This document shows positions 57,225 through 64,000 of a stretch of 64,000 nt of DNA, piece by piece (within the stretch, counting starts at the first letter, position 1; each line of letters starts with the position of its first letter). The notes beneath the pieces are model-generated. The model did no database searches, was not told the DNA's origin, and worked only from the letters and a program-made list of their open reading frames with translations. The DNA is from Paracoccus sp. Z118 (lineage in GTDB: Bacteria > Pseudomonadota > Alphaproteobacteria > Rhodobacterales > Rhodobacteraceae). The position numbers were made by a program, and so were the translations under genes. Where the stretch lies: NCBI RefSeq assembly GCF_019061185.1, contig NZ_JAHQZU010000002.1, forward strand, positions 62,001 to 126,000, in the 5' to 3' direction.

Positions 57225-57878
57225 ATGAACACACGCATTTCCCTGCTGGCTGCCGGCGTCGGCATCATCGCACTGGGCGCCTGCACCGATCCCAACAACC
57301 CGACGGGGCAGATGTCACGCACCCAGCAGGGCGTCATCGCGGGCGCCGCGACCGGTGCGGTCATCGGCGCGGTCACCGCCGGCGGCAACCAGGGCCGTGA
57401 CGCGGCGCGGGGCGCCATCGTCGGCGGGCTTGCGGGCGGGGCGATCGGGTCGGCCCTCGACGCGCAGCAGCGGGCGCTGGAAGCGCAGATGACGACGCCG
57501 GGCGTGCAGGTGGTCAATACCGGGGAGACGCTGAACGTGATCCTGCCGGAAGGCGTCCTGTTCGCCTTCGACAGCGCGGCGGTGTCCGGCCCCGCGCAGG
57601 CCGACCTGCGGGCGGTCGCCACCAACCTGCGCCAGTATCCGAACTCGACCGTGCAGATCGTCGGCCACACCGACAGCACCGGCGCCGCGGCCTACAACCA
57701 GCAGCTCTCGGAGCGTCGGGCCCAGTCGGTCGCCAACATCATCGTTGCCGGCGGCGTGCCTGCCAACCGGCTCGCCATCGCGGGCCGCGGGGCGACCCAG
57801 CCGATCGCGTCCAACGCGACCGAGACGGGCCGCGCGCAGAACCGCCGGGTCGAGATCATCATCATCCCGAACCGCTGA
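57225..57878 (+). CDS. OmpA-family lipoprotein (Pal-like)
   Basis: A 217-residue lipoprotein: signal with lipobox LGAC, then a glycine-zipper segment (GAATGAVIGAVTAGG, GAIVGGLAGGAIGSAL) that inserts into membranes, then the C-terminal OmpA domain (VLFAFDSAAVSGPAQADL, VGHTDSTGAAAYNQQLSERR, NRRVEIII) that binds peptidoglycan. It resembles YiaD-type glycine-zipper proteins. ATG 57225 follows AAAGGAA. Its terminator stands between it and the convergent F0 operon. Confidence 0.92.
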   Translation: MNTRISLLAAGVGIIALGACTDPNNPTGQMSRTQQGVIAGAATGAVIGAVTAGGNQGRDAARGAIVGGLAGGAIGSALDAQQRALEAQMTTPGVQVVNTGETLNVILPEGVLFAFDSAAVSGPAQADLRAVATNLRQYPNSTVQIVGHTDSTGAAAYNQQLSERRAQSVANIIVAGGVPANRLAIAGRGATQPIASNATETGRAQNRRVEIIIIPNR

Positions 57879-57920
57879 TCGGGAGAGCGGCGGGCCAGTG
57901 CGGCCCGCCCCGCAACAGGC

Positions 57921-57951
57921 AAGAGCCCCGGCCGCAAGGACCGGGGTTCTT
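57921..57951. terminator. bidirectional terminator between OmpA-type gene and atpF
   Basis: An 11-bp stem AAGAGCCCCGG/CCGGGGTTCTT (one G-U pair) with a 9-base loop, flanked by T residues on the plus side (TTCTTCATTT) and by A/G on the other. Confidence 0.7.
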
Positions 57952-57978
57952 CATTTCGGCGCATTGCCGGCGCTGAGT

Positions 57979-58536
57979 TCAGTTCAGCTGGCGGGACAGG
58001 TCGTCGATGGCGCGGTCGATGCCGGCGCTGCGGTCGGCTGCGCTGGCCTGACGGCCGAGCACGTCCGAAGCGGCGGCGATGGCGACCTGCACGGCCTGAT
58101 CGCGGACGGCGCGGACGGCCTCCGCCTCGGCCGAGGCGATCTGATCCTCGGCGGCCTTCAGGCGGCGCTCGATCGACTGCTCCAGATCGGCTTTCGCCTT
58201 CTTCGCCTGGGCGGTCGCCTCGCGCTTGGCGTTGGCCACGATCTCGTCGGCCTGGCCCATCACCTCGCGTTGGCGGCGCTCGTAGCTGGCATAGATCTCC
58301 TGCGCCTCGTCGCGCAGGCGCCGGGCCTCGGCCAGATCGGCGCGGATGCCCTCGGCCCGGTTGTCCAGCAGCCTGCCGATGCTCGCGGGCACGCGGTAGT
58401 AGAGCAGGATGCCGATGAAGGCGAGGAAGCCCAGCAGGACGATGAAGTCGGTGTTGCGGAGCGAGAAGAACCGACCGCTCGCGGCCGCCGCGGGGCTGGC
58501 CAGCAGGATCAGCAGGGCGGACAGGCGGGCGGTCAT
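57979..58536 (-). CDS. atpF: ATP synthase F0 subunit b
   Basis: A 185-residue peripheral-stalk subunit. Signal-like N-terminus, one membrane helix (DFIVLLGFLAFIGILLYY) and a long charged coiled coil (SYERRQREVMGQADEIVANA, AKKAKADLEQSIERRLK). It is last in the F0 operon and overlaps the b' gene stop by four bases (ATGA). With b' it forms the stator that holds F1 against the a-c ring. Confidence 0.93.
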   Translation of the reverse strand: MTARLSALLILLASPAAAASGRFFSLRNTDFIVLLGFLAFIGILLYYRVPASIGRLLDNRAEGIRADLAEARRLRDEAQEIYASYERRQREVMGQADEIVANAKREATAQAKKAKADLEQSIERRLKAAEDQIASAEAEAVRAVRDQAVQVAIAAASDVLGRQASAADRSAGIDRAIDDLSRQLN

Positions 58537-59432
58537 TGCGCGGCTCCCTTCATGCGGTCGTCAACGGCGGATTCCACCGCGGCCATGTCGGGCTGGCTGC
58601 CGAAGGTCCGCACCAGCTCGGCGGCGACATCCTGCGCGACGGTGCGCGCGGCCTGCGTGGCGGTGGCGCGAATCTCGTTGATGCGGCGCTCGGACTCCAC
58701 CGTGCGGGCGGAAATCTCGGCGTCGGCCCTGGCGATGGCGGCGTCCAGATCGGCCTGGATCTCGGCCCGGTTCGCGGCGACGATCTTGTTCGCCTCGCCC
58801 CGCGCGTCGGCCAGCGCCTTGTCATAGGCCGCCTCGGCTTCCTTGGCCTTCTGCTTGAAGTCCTCGGCGGCCATCAGGTCAGTGGTCATCAGCCCCTGGC
58901 GGTCGGCCAGGATGCGGCGGATGCGCGGCAGCGCGACCCGCGACAGCGTGAGGTAGATGACGGCGAGCGCGATCAGCAGCCAGAAGATCTGGTTGCCGAA
59001 GGTCGAGGCGTCGAGCTGCGGCATCCCGACCGCGGCGGCCGCGTCGGCCCCGCCCGCAGCGATGTCCTGCGCGGCGTCGGTGCCGGGGGCGCCGTGGATG
59101 ATGACCGGCTCGCCCGAGGGCGCGGTAGTGACGGCGGCAACGCCGCTGCCGTCCAGCACCGGGGCGTGGCCCATGCCGGGCTGCGCCAGCGGCGGGACGT
59201 TTTCAGCGCCGGTCGCGTTCGGCACGACGATGGCGTCGGTCGCGAATGTCGGCGGGTCGGCCGGCACGACGATGGCGTCGGGCTGGACCGGCGAAATGAC
59301 GGTGGTCTCGGACTGCGCGGTGACGGTCGCAGTTCCGGGGGCGTCGGACAGGGGCACGGTATAGGTCGTGACCGATCCGGTAGTGGTCGTTTCGACCGCG
59401 GCGGGGGCGGTCTGCTGCAAAAGGCTGATCAT
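58533..59432 (-). CDS. ATP synthase F0 subunit b' with long N-terminal extension
   Basis: A 299-residue second stalk subunit. From MPQLDASTFGNQIFWL (residue 137) on, it is a normal b': one membrane helix, then a stalk of about 130 residues with EAEAAYDKALADARGEANK and QADLDAAIARADAEISAR. Residues 1-136 are a Thr/Val/Pro/Ala-rich low-complexity region with the repeat DAIVVP at 52 and 66. ATG 59432 has AGGG seven bases upstream; ATG at residue 137 has weaker support. The relative I remember (R. capsulatus) has only about 16 residues before this point. Confidence 0.9.
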   Translation of the reverse strand: MISLLQQTAPAAVETTTTGSVTTYTVPLSDAPGTATVTAQSETTVISPVQPDAIVVPADPPTFATDAIVVPNATGAENVPPLAQPGMGHAPVLDGSGVAAVTTAPSGEPVIIHGAPGTDAAQDIAAGGADAAAAVGMPQLDASTFGNQIFWLLIALAVIYLTLSRVALPRIRRILADRQGLMTTDLMAAEDFKQKAKEAEAAYDKALADARGEANKIVAANRAEIQADLDAAIARADAEISARTVESERRINEIRATATQAARTVAQDVAAELVRTFGSQPDMAAVESAVDDRMKGAAQ

Positions 59433-59514
59433 GTCCTGTCCCTGGCCTGCGGTTGGCAATCGGGTGAGGGGTCGTGCGACGCCCCCACCCAAAAGCAAGG
59501 AGTTGGCGTCAGGA

Positions 59515-59769
59515 TCAGGCTGCGAACAGCAGCAGCAGCGCGACCAGGAACGAGAAGATGCCGAGCGCTTCCGCGAAGGCCATGCCGATGAACAGCGTGG
59601 CGGTCTGCGACGCGGCGGCCGAGGGGTTGCGCAGCGAGCCGTTCAGATAGGCGGCGGCCACGTTGCCCACACCGAGGGCGGCGCCGGCCATGCCGAGGCA
59701 GGCGATGCCCGCGCCCAGATACTTGCCCCAGTCTCCGGTTGCGACGGCGGTGACGACTTCGGTTTCCAT
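59515..59769 (-). CDS. atpE: ATP synthase F0 subunit c
   Basis: An 84-residue two-helix rotor protein. The proton-binding glutamate is in [20 protein letters not shown] of the second helix and the polar loop is [15 protein letters not shown] 59769 follows AAGGAG. It lies between subunit a and b', the usual order, with an 82-base gap to b'. Confidence 0.97.
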   Translation of the reverse strand: METEVVTAVATGDWGKYLGAGIACLGMAGAALGVGNVAAAYLNGSLRNPSAAASQTATLFIGMAFAEALGIFSFLVALLLLFAA

Positions 59770-59820
59770 GCGTAAAGCTCCTTGAGGGTATGGAAAGAGA
59801 GGGTGGTGGGGGACTGACCG

Positions 59821-60609
59821 TCAGTGCGAGGGATGCAGCGCGTCCTTGAGATAGACGCAGGTCAGCATGGTGAAGACATAGGCCTGGATGGCGCAGACCA
59901 GCACTTCCAGCGCATACATCGCGACAATGCCCAGGATCGACACCGGCGCGACCCAGACGATGGCGGCGAAGGCCGCGAACACCTTGAGCACCGCGTGGCC
60001 CGCCATGATGTTGCCGGCAAGTCGGATGGAGTGGCTGACGGGGCGCACGAAATACGAGATCACCTCGATCAGCGCCAGCACCGGGCGAACCGCCAGCGGG
60101 GCCGAGCGGACCCAGAACAGGTCGAGGAAACGCGCCCCGTTCTTGACGAAGCCGAGGATCGTCACGCCGAGGAACACCAGCAGCGCCAGCACCGCCGTGG
60201 TGGCGATATGCGAGGTGGTGGAAAATGACATCGGGATCAGCGCGAGAAAGTTCGCGAACAGCACGAAGGTGAACATCGTGAAGACATACGGGAAGTATTT
60301 CAGGGCTTCCTTGCCCGCGACATCCTCGACGATCTTGTGGATCATGCCGTAGCTCAGCTCGGCGATCGACTGGACGCGCGACGGGATCAGCGCCCGGCCG
60401 CGGGTGCCCAGCATGAACAGCGCGAAGATGGCGATGACGGTGATCGCCAGCCACAGGGTGACGTTGGTCGGCTCATACCAGCGCACGCAGCCATCGGTCA
60501 GTCCGGCGGCGGGATTGCAGGTGCCCGGCACGATGTCGCGGAACAGCGGCGTCACGATGAACTGGTCCATCGGGTGGAAGACAAGACCCGTTTCCGCTTC
60601 AGTCGCCAC
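59821..60609 (-). CDS. atpB: ATP synthase F0 subunit a
   Basis: A 262-residue membrane subunit forming the proton half-channels. The essential arginine is in [18 protein letters not shown], with [19 protein letters not shown] and the terminal [17 protein letters not shown] helix. A cysteine-containing N-terminal loop is unusual but not unprecedented. Its start overlaps the atpI stop by 11 bases, a coupled pair. Confidence 0.97.
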   Translation of the reverse strand: MATEAETGLVFHPMDQFIVTPLFRDIVPGTCNPAAGLTDGCVRWYEPTNVTLWLAITVIAIFALFMLGTRGRALIPSRVQSIAELSYGMIHKIVEDVAGKEALKYFPYVFTMFTFVLFANFLALIPMSFSTTSHIATTAVLALLVFLGVTILGFVKNGARFLDLFWVRSAPLAVRPVLALIEVISYFVRPVSHSIRLAGNIMAGHAVLKVFAAFAAIVWVAPVSILGIVAMYALEVLVCAIQAYVFTMLTCVYLKDALHPSH

Positions 60610-61030
60610 GCTGCGTCCCCTTCGTCCTGGCCGGCCCTGCCGGCGTGTCGCCTGCCGGATGATCCGGCGTGTTCTCTGCCGGACTGTCCGGCGTTTTCTT
60701 TGCGGGCGGGCCGCTCAGCTCGGCCGCCGTCCGCAGCATCGTCTTCACCCCGGCCGCAAAGCCCAGAAGGGTAAAGACGACCAGCAGGATCGGCAGCGTG
60801 CCGAAAAGCCGGTCCAGCCCGTAACCGATCCCGAAGCCGATCCCCAGACCGGCCACAAGTTCGATCACCATCCGCCAGGCGTTGTTGGCCTGGTGATACT
60901 TGTCCCCGCCCGACACGATGGGCAGCTTCTCTCCACGCGCGCGCGCCAGCCCTGCTTCCAGCGCCCGAAGGCGTTCGGCGTCGGCGGCGCGGTCCGTGTC
61001 GTGCTGGCTGTCCTTGCCCACGCCCGGCAT
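60599..61030 (-). CDS. atpI: AtpI-like F0F1 assembly protein with 8-residue repeat tail
   Basis: A 143-residue membrane protein of the AtpI family: an N-terminal cytoplasmic helix ([19 protein letters not shown]), two membrane helices ([20 protein letters not shown] and [20 protein letters not shown]) and a C-terminal tail of 8-residue units ([24 protein letters not shown]). It assists c-ring assembly. ATG 61030 follows the region where the predicted promoter ends; the transcript leader would be very short. It heads the F0 operon. Confidence 0.9.
   Translation of the reverse strand: MPGVGKDSQHDTDRAADAERLRALEAGLARARGEKLPIVSGGDKYHQANNAWRMVIELVAGLGIGFGIGYGLDRLFGTLPILLVVFTLLGFAAGVKTMLRTAAELSGPPAKKTPDSPAENTPDHPAGDTPAGPARTKGTQRGD
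60620..60691 (-). repeat. 24-base tandem repeat encoding the AtpI tail
   Basis: Three units of 24 bases (60620, 60644, 60668), the last two best matched, plus a weaker fourth (60692). They encode the 8-residue repeats and keep the frame. Confidence 0.7.
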
Positions 61031-61049
61031 CCTCGCTTCGATTGCGGTG

Positions 61050-61078
61050 CTGATAGGGGCAGCCGCTGCGGGAGTCAA
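61050..61078 (-). promoter_or_regulatory. predicted sigma-70 promoter of the F0 operon
   Basis: On the minus strand TTGACT-N17-TATCAG, ending about 20 bases before the atpI ATG. The spacing is ideal and the -35 is strong. Confidence 0.5.
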
Positions 61079-61168
61079 CCGCGCGGGGGAACCGTCGCAA
61101 GTACTTGATATTGCTAAGCTGGCGGATGGGCCGGCCGGCCTTGCGGCCACGCGGCGCGCGCGCCATCA

Positions 61169-61186
61169 TTCAACCGTTCAGTTGAA
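61169..61186. promoter_or_regulatory. ArsR-type operator dyad before its own gene
   Basis: TTCAAC-N6-GTTGAA is a perfect inverted repeat ending one base before the ArsR ATG. This pattern fits ArsR/SmtB-family sites, suggesting self-repression. Confidence 0.6.
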
Positions 61187-61187
61187 C

Positions 61188-61553
61188 ATGAAAGAAGAGC
61201 CGCTGTCCGACCGCCCTGCCCTGCCTGTTGATCTGGATGCGGTTTTCTCCGCCCTCGCCGATCCGACGCGGCGGGCGATCCTGTCGATGCTGCTGGAGGA
61301 CGACATGGCCGTGACCGACGTGGCCGAGCCGTTCGGCATCAGCCTTGCGGCGATCTCGAAGCACCTGGCCACGCTGGCGGCGGCCGGGCTGATCCGGCAG
61401 GAACGCCGCGGCCGGATCACCTGGTGCATGCTGGACCCCGACGGGATGCGGGGCGCCTCGGTCTGGATGAGGTCGTTCGGGCAACTCGACCCGATCGACC
61501 TGGATGATTTCGAGCGCTACCTGCAGGAGCAGATGCGCGAGGACGATGGCTGA
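61188..61553 (+). CDS. ArsR-family transcriptional regulator
   Basis: A 121-residue winged-helix repressor. The core is LDAVFSALADPTRRAILSML, MAVTDVAEPFGISLAAISKH (recognition helix) and LIRQERRGRITWCMLDP. No metal-binding cysteine cluster is seen, placing it with the non-metal branch that often pairs with an SRPBCC protein gene; no such gene lies here. A dyad overlaps its start. It is divergent from atpI. Confidence 0.92.
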   Translation: MKEEPLSDRPALPVDLDAVFSALADPTRRAILSMLLEDDMAVTDVAEPFGISLAAISKHLATLAAAGLIRQERRGRITWCMLDPDGMRGASVWMRSFGQLDPIDLDDFERYLQEQMREDDG

Positions 61554-61559
61554 CGCGGC

Positions 61560-61709
61560 TCAGGCCGCGCGGCTGTAATCCTCGGCGACGACCGGCGCTT
61601 CGTAGTCGTAATAGGCGAACATCTGGTCCAGCACGGCGAGCGCGCGTTGCTGCGCGGTCGGCGCGTTGGCGGCGGGACGTTTAGTGAACGGAACGGGGGT
61701 ATGGGACAT
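61560..61709 (-). CDS. 49-residue hypothetical protein
   Basis: A short product, MSHTPVPFTKRPAANAPT..., with a helix (QRALAVLDQMFAYY) and an acidic end. ATG 61709 follows GAGAAG. I do not recognise the family; its start and GC profile suggest a real gene, but short frames are uncertain. It ends seven bases from the convergent ArsR gene. Confidence 0.5.
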   Translation of the reverse strand: MSHTPVPFTKRPAANAPTAQQRALAVLDQMFAYYDYEAPVVAEDYSRAA

Positions 61710-61821
61710 TGATCTTCTCTGTTGCTTACCTTCTCCTCCCAACGCCCCATATCGTGCTGCGTTGCAGCAAAAGCCAGTGGCATGACGTCACGTTCCCGCC
61801 ACAAAGCCCGCCCGCGCAAGC

Positions 61822-61847
61822 AAAAGGCCGCCCAAACGGGCGGCCTT
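61822..61847 (-). terminator. intrinsic terminator of the sdh operon
   Basis: A perfect 10-bp stem AAGGCCGCCC/GGGCGGCCTT with a 4-base loop, 22 bases past the sdhB stop; the minus-strand tail is TTTTGC. Confidence 0.8.
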
Positions 61848-61869
61848 GCGCGGTTTGAGGCAGGGCAGG

Positions 61870-62649
61870 TCAGACCGCCCGATCCACCATCATGTGCTTG
61901 ATCGCCCCGATCGCCTTGGCCGGGTTCAGACCCTTGGGGCAGGTGTTGGTGCAGTTCATGATCGTGTGGCAGCGATACAGCTTGAACGGATCTTCCAGCG
62001 CGTCCAGCCGCTCTCCCGTCGCCTCGTCGCGGGAATCGATGATCCAGCGATAGGCGTGCAGCAGGGCCGCCGGGCCGAGATAGCGGTCGCCGTTCCACCA
62101 GTAGGACGGGCAGGCCGTCGAGCAGCAGGCGCACATGATGCACTCATAGAGCCCGTCCAGCTTCTTGCGGTCCTCGATCGACTGCCGCCATTCCTTCGTC
62201 GGGGCGGGCGTTTCGGTCATCAGATAGGGGTTCACGCTGGCATGCTGGGCGTAGAAATGCGTCAGGTCCGGGATCAGGTCCTTGACCACCGGCATGTGCG
62301 GCAGCGGATAGATGTTCAGGTCGCCCTTCACCTCGTCGATGCCCCAGGTGCAGGCGAGATGGTTGCCGCCGTCGATGGTCATGGCGCAGGAGCCGCAGAT
62401 CCCCTCGCGGCAGGACCGGCGGAAGGTCAGCGTCGGGTCGATCTCGTTCTTGATCTTGATGAGCGCGTCCAGCACCATCGGCCCGCATTTGTCGAGGTCG
62501 AGCCAGTAGGTGTCGATCCGCGGATTTGCCCCCGTCTCCGGGTCGTAGCGGTAGATATTGAACCGCTTGAGCCGGGTCGCGCCCTCGGGCTTGGGCCAGG
62601 TCTTGCCCACCGTGACGCGGCTGTTCTTGGGAAGGTTGAACTGGACCAT
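61870..62649 (-). CDS. sdhB: succinate dehydrogenase iron-sulfur subunit
   Basis: A 259-residue subunit of complex II carrying three Fe-S clusters. Cluster ligands: the 2Fe-2S site in [12 protein letters not shown], the 4Fe-4S and 3Fe-4S sites in [15 protein letters not shown] and [21 protein letters not shown] 62649 follows GAAGGAC. It passes electrons from SdhA to quinone. It is last of the operon and ends in a strong terminator. Confidence 0.97.
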   Translation of the reverse strand: MVQFNLPKNSRVTVGKTWPKPEGATRLKRFNIYRYDPETGANPRIDTYWLDLDKCGPMVLDALIKIKNEIDPTLTFRRSCREGICGSCAMTIDGGNHLACTWGIDEVKGDLNIYPLPHMPVVKDLIPDLTHFYAQHASVNPYLMTETPAPTKEWRQSIEDRKKLDGLYECIMCACCSTACPSYWWNGDRYLGPAALLHAYRWIIDSRDEATGERLDALEDPFKLYRCHTIMNCTNTCPKGLNPAKAIGAIKHMMVDRAV

Positions 62650-62733
62650 GATCTTGTCCTTCGGTCTGCGGGGCCACTCAGTTGGCCGACATCACGTGGG
62701 TCGAACCGGCGCGAATGCCCCGGCGGAAATCGT

Positions 62734-63045
62734 CTAACCCCTCCATCCCGGCTGGGCGGCCAGCGGGCGGGTGGGAAGTTCGCCCGACCGCCGCAGGACG
62801 CAGCGGTCGAACACGTCGGCGGGATCGCGCCCCGTCAGGTAATCCGAGGACAGCGAGGTCGAGATGCCGACGGCGCTGCGGCCGCCGCTGCCGATCCCCA
62901 GCGCGACTTCGGTGCGGGGGTGGATGGCGAGCCGCGCGTCGTCCATGCAACTGCGTTCGGCCTGCGCGACCGTCTGCGGGCCGCAGGCGGCCAGCCCCGC
63001 CAGCGACAGGGCCGCCGCTGCAAGGATGGCGCGCCCGCGCATCAT
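62734..63045 (-). CDS. small lipoprotein between sdhA and sdhB, gene 2
   Basis: A 103-residue predicted lipoprotein (signal with LAGLAAC), then a domain with two conserved-looking cysteines (RSCMDDARLAIHP, DRCVLRRSGELP). Its start overlaps the previous lipoprotein stop by one base (TGATG). I do not recognise the family. Co-location with SDH genes suggests a role in envelope or complex II assembly, by inference only. Confidence 0.7.
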   Translation of the reverse strand: MMRGRAILAAAALSLAGLAACGPQTVAQAERSCMDDARLAIHPRTEVALGIGSGGRSAVGISTSLSSDYLTGRDPADVFDRCVLRRSGELPTRPLAAQPGWRG

Positions 63046-63395
63046 CAGGCGACCGACACGCGCGAGATGCAGGCGGTCGTGCCCGACCGGCGCACGATCC
63101 CGGCCACCGCGTCGGCGGCCCCGGCCTGACCCGAGAGGGTCGCGAGATCGGCGATTTCCGCCTGGGTCGCGTTGTCGAGGACGCAGGCCGTATAGGGCGC
63201 GACGTTGCGGCCCGGCAGGCGGCGGGCCATCTCGACGTTGACGACCTGGCTCGCGGCGGCGCGGGTGGCGCCGCTGACGCCGGACGGGGCCGGGGTCACG
63301 ACGACCGGCGCCGGCACGGTGCCGACGGGAACGGCGGCGACGCAGCCCGACAGCGCAAGCGCGGCGGCGGCAATGACGGGGAAGGACAGGCGCAT
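63045..63395 (-). CDS. small lipoprotein between sdhA and sdhB, gene 1
   Basis: A 116-residue predicted lipoprotein: signal with lipobox LSGC, a Val/Pro/Ala-rich linker and a domain (TRAAASQVVNVEMARRLPG, PYTACVLDNATQAEIADL) with two cysteines that might pair. Its ATG overlaps the sdhA stop by one base, so it is translated with SdhA. Role unknown. Confidence 0.72.
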   Translation of the reverse strand: MRLSFPVIAAAALALSGCVAAVPVGTVPAPVVVTPAPSGVSGATRAAASQVVNVEMARRLPGRNVAPYTACVLDNATQAEIADLATLSGQAGAADAVAGIVRRSGTTACISRVSVA

Positions 63396-64000
63396 CAGTA
63401 AACCCTCGCTTTCGGAGCAATCTTCTTGGGGTCGATCCCGCCTTCCTCGGCCGTTGTCAGCGGCTCCAGATGAACAGGGCGATACGCGAGTTTGACATCA
63501 TTCCCTTCCACCCACGCAAGGGAGTGCTTGCGCCAGTTGGCGTCGTCCCGCTCAGGATAGTCCTCATGAGCGTGAGCGCCGCGCGATTCCTTGCGCGCCT
63601 CGGCGGCGATGATGGTCGCCAGCGCGTTCGGCATCAGGTTCGTCAGCTCCAGCGTTTCCATCAGGTCGCTGTTCCAGATCAGGCTGCGGTCGGTGACCTT
63701 AAGGTCCGCCATCTGCGCGGCGATCCGGCTCATGTTCTCGACCCCTTCCGCCAGCGTCTTGTCGGTGCGGAACACGGCGGCGTCGGCCTGCATGGTGCGC
63801 TGCATCTCCAGCCGCAGCTTCGCGGTCGGGGTGCCGCCATTGGCATGGCGCAGCATGTCGAAGCGGGACAGGGCGCGGTCCACCTCGGCCTTGTTGGTGC
63901 CGGGGATGGAAGCGTCGCGGTCGATGACCTCGCCCGCGCGGATCGCGGCGGCGCGGCCGAACACCACCAGATCGATCAGGCTGTTCGAGCCGAGCCGGTT
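63395..64000 (-). CDS. sdhA: succinate dehydrogenase flavoprotein subunit, C-terminal part
   Basis: The C-terminal 201 residues of the FAD subunit of complex II; the start lies beyond the right edge. [19 protein letters not shown] is the conserved substrate-site region with the catalytic arginine context, and the helical C-terminal domain ([39 protein letters not shown]) is complete to [13 protein letters not shown]. The flavin-linked histidine would be upstream of the window. Confidence 0.97.
   Translation of the reverse strand, partial: NRLGSNSLIDLVVFGRAAAIRAGEVIDRDASIPGTNKAEVDRALSRFDMLRHANGGTPTAKLRLEMQRTMQADAAVFRTDKTLAEGVENMSRIAAQMADLKVTDRSLIWNSDLMETLELTNLMPNALATIIAAEARKESRGAHAHEDYPERDDANWRKHSLAWVEGNDVKLAYRPVHLEPLTTAEEGGIDPKKIAPKARVY

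Overview
The window is a gene-dense, high-GC stretch of an alphaproteobacterial chromosome, most likely Paracoccus or a close relative in the Rhodobacteraceae/Paracoccaceae. Pointers are the ATP synthase inhibitor zeta subunit beside purC, an F0 operon with split b and b' subunits and no F1 genes alongside, crotonyl-CoA carboxylase/reductase of the ethylmalonyl-CoA pathway, and the character of the housekeeping proteins. Assignments rest on recognising proteins and motifs by eye; no search was run. I see no rRNA, tRNA, CRISPR array, insertion sequence, integrase or phage gene. About 71 protein genes are listed, truncated at both ends (pyrE at the left edge, sdhA at the right).

Layout. 1-4.3 kb: pyrE (partial), dnaB with a DnaA box just upstream, a DUF486 membrane protein, a Bcr/CflA exporter and a lipoprotein transglycosylase. 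4.3-11.4 kb: GNAT, MoxR ATPase, DksA-like factor, a flavin monooxygenase lacking a standard start codon, then folB, folP-glmM and a SleB hydrolase on the minus strand. 11.6-17.3 kb: a PPDK-like protein, exonuclease III with a decayed duplicate of its 3' end, a radical SAM protein and an HNH nuclease. 17.4-20.3 kb: a minus-strand operon of GntR regulator, AlkA-like glycosylase, esterase and sulfotransferase. 20.3-26.4 kb: HAD nucleotidase, UbiH-type hydroxylase, two Lrp regulators divergent from ilvC, and an AI-2E family permease. 26.5-33.8 kb: dnaE, dps, the fatty-acid synthesis set fabD-fabG-acpP, ndk and a cold-shock gene. 34-43 kb: ABC-F ATPase, MipA porin, SufT-like protein, RecD-like helicase, ccrA and RNase R. 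43-48 kb: fdhD, purC-purS, zeta subunit, MATE pump and two thioesterases.

47.9-55.1 kb is a fatty-acid/CoA-thioester catabolic cluster on the plus strand: MerR regulator, acyl-CoA dehydrogenase, GST, thiolase, cupin and a FadJ-type bifunctional enzyme. 55.2-57.9 kb holds a PfkB kinase, endonuclease III and an OmpA-type lipoprotein. 58-61 kb is the F0 operon atpI-atpB-atpE-atpF'-atpF. 61.2-64 kb holds an ArsR regulator and the end of the succinate dehydrogenase operon, with two small lipoprotein genes between sdhA and sdhB.

The region is mostly core metabolism and I found no obvious new defence or mobile system. The most distinctive signals are: a family of at least ten intergenic repeats sharing a GGGATATTT core, several in inverted pairs; an ATP synthase b' subunit with a low-complexity N-terminal extension of more than 100 residues; an eight-residue repeat tail on AtpI; the duplicated and decayed xth 3' end; a CTGC-N3-GCAG dyad on the predicted ccrA promoter; and the lipoprotein pair coupled to sdhA.
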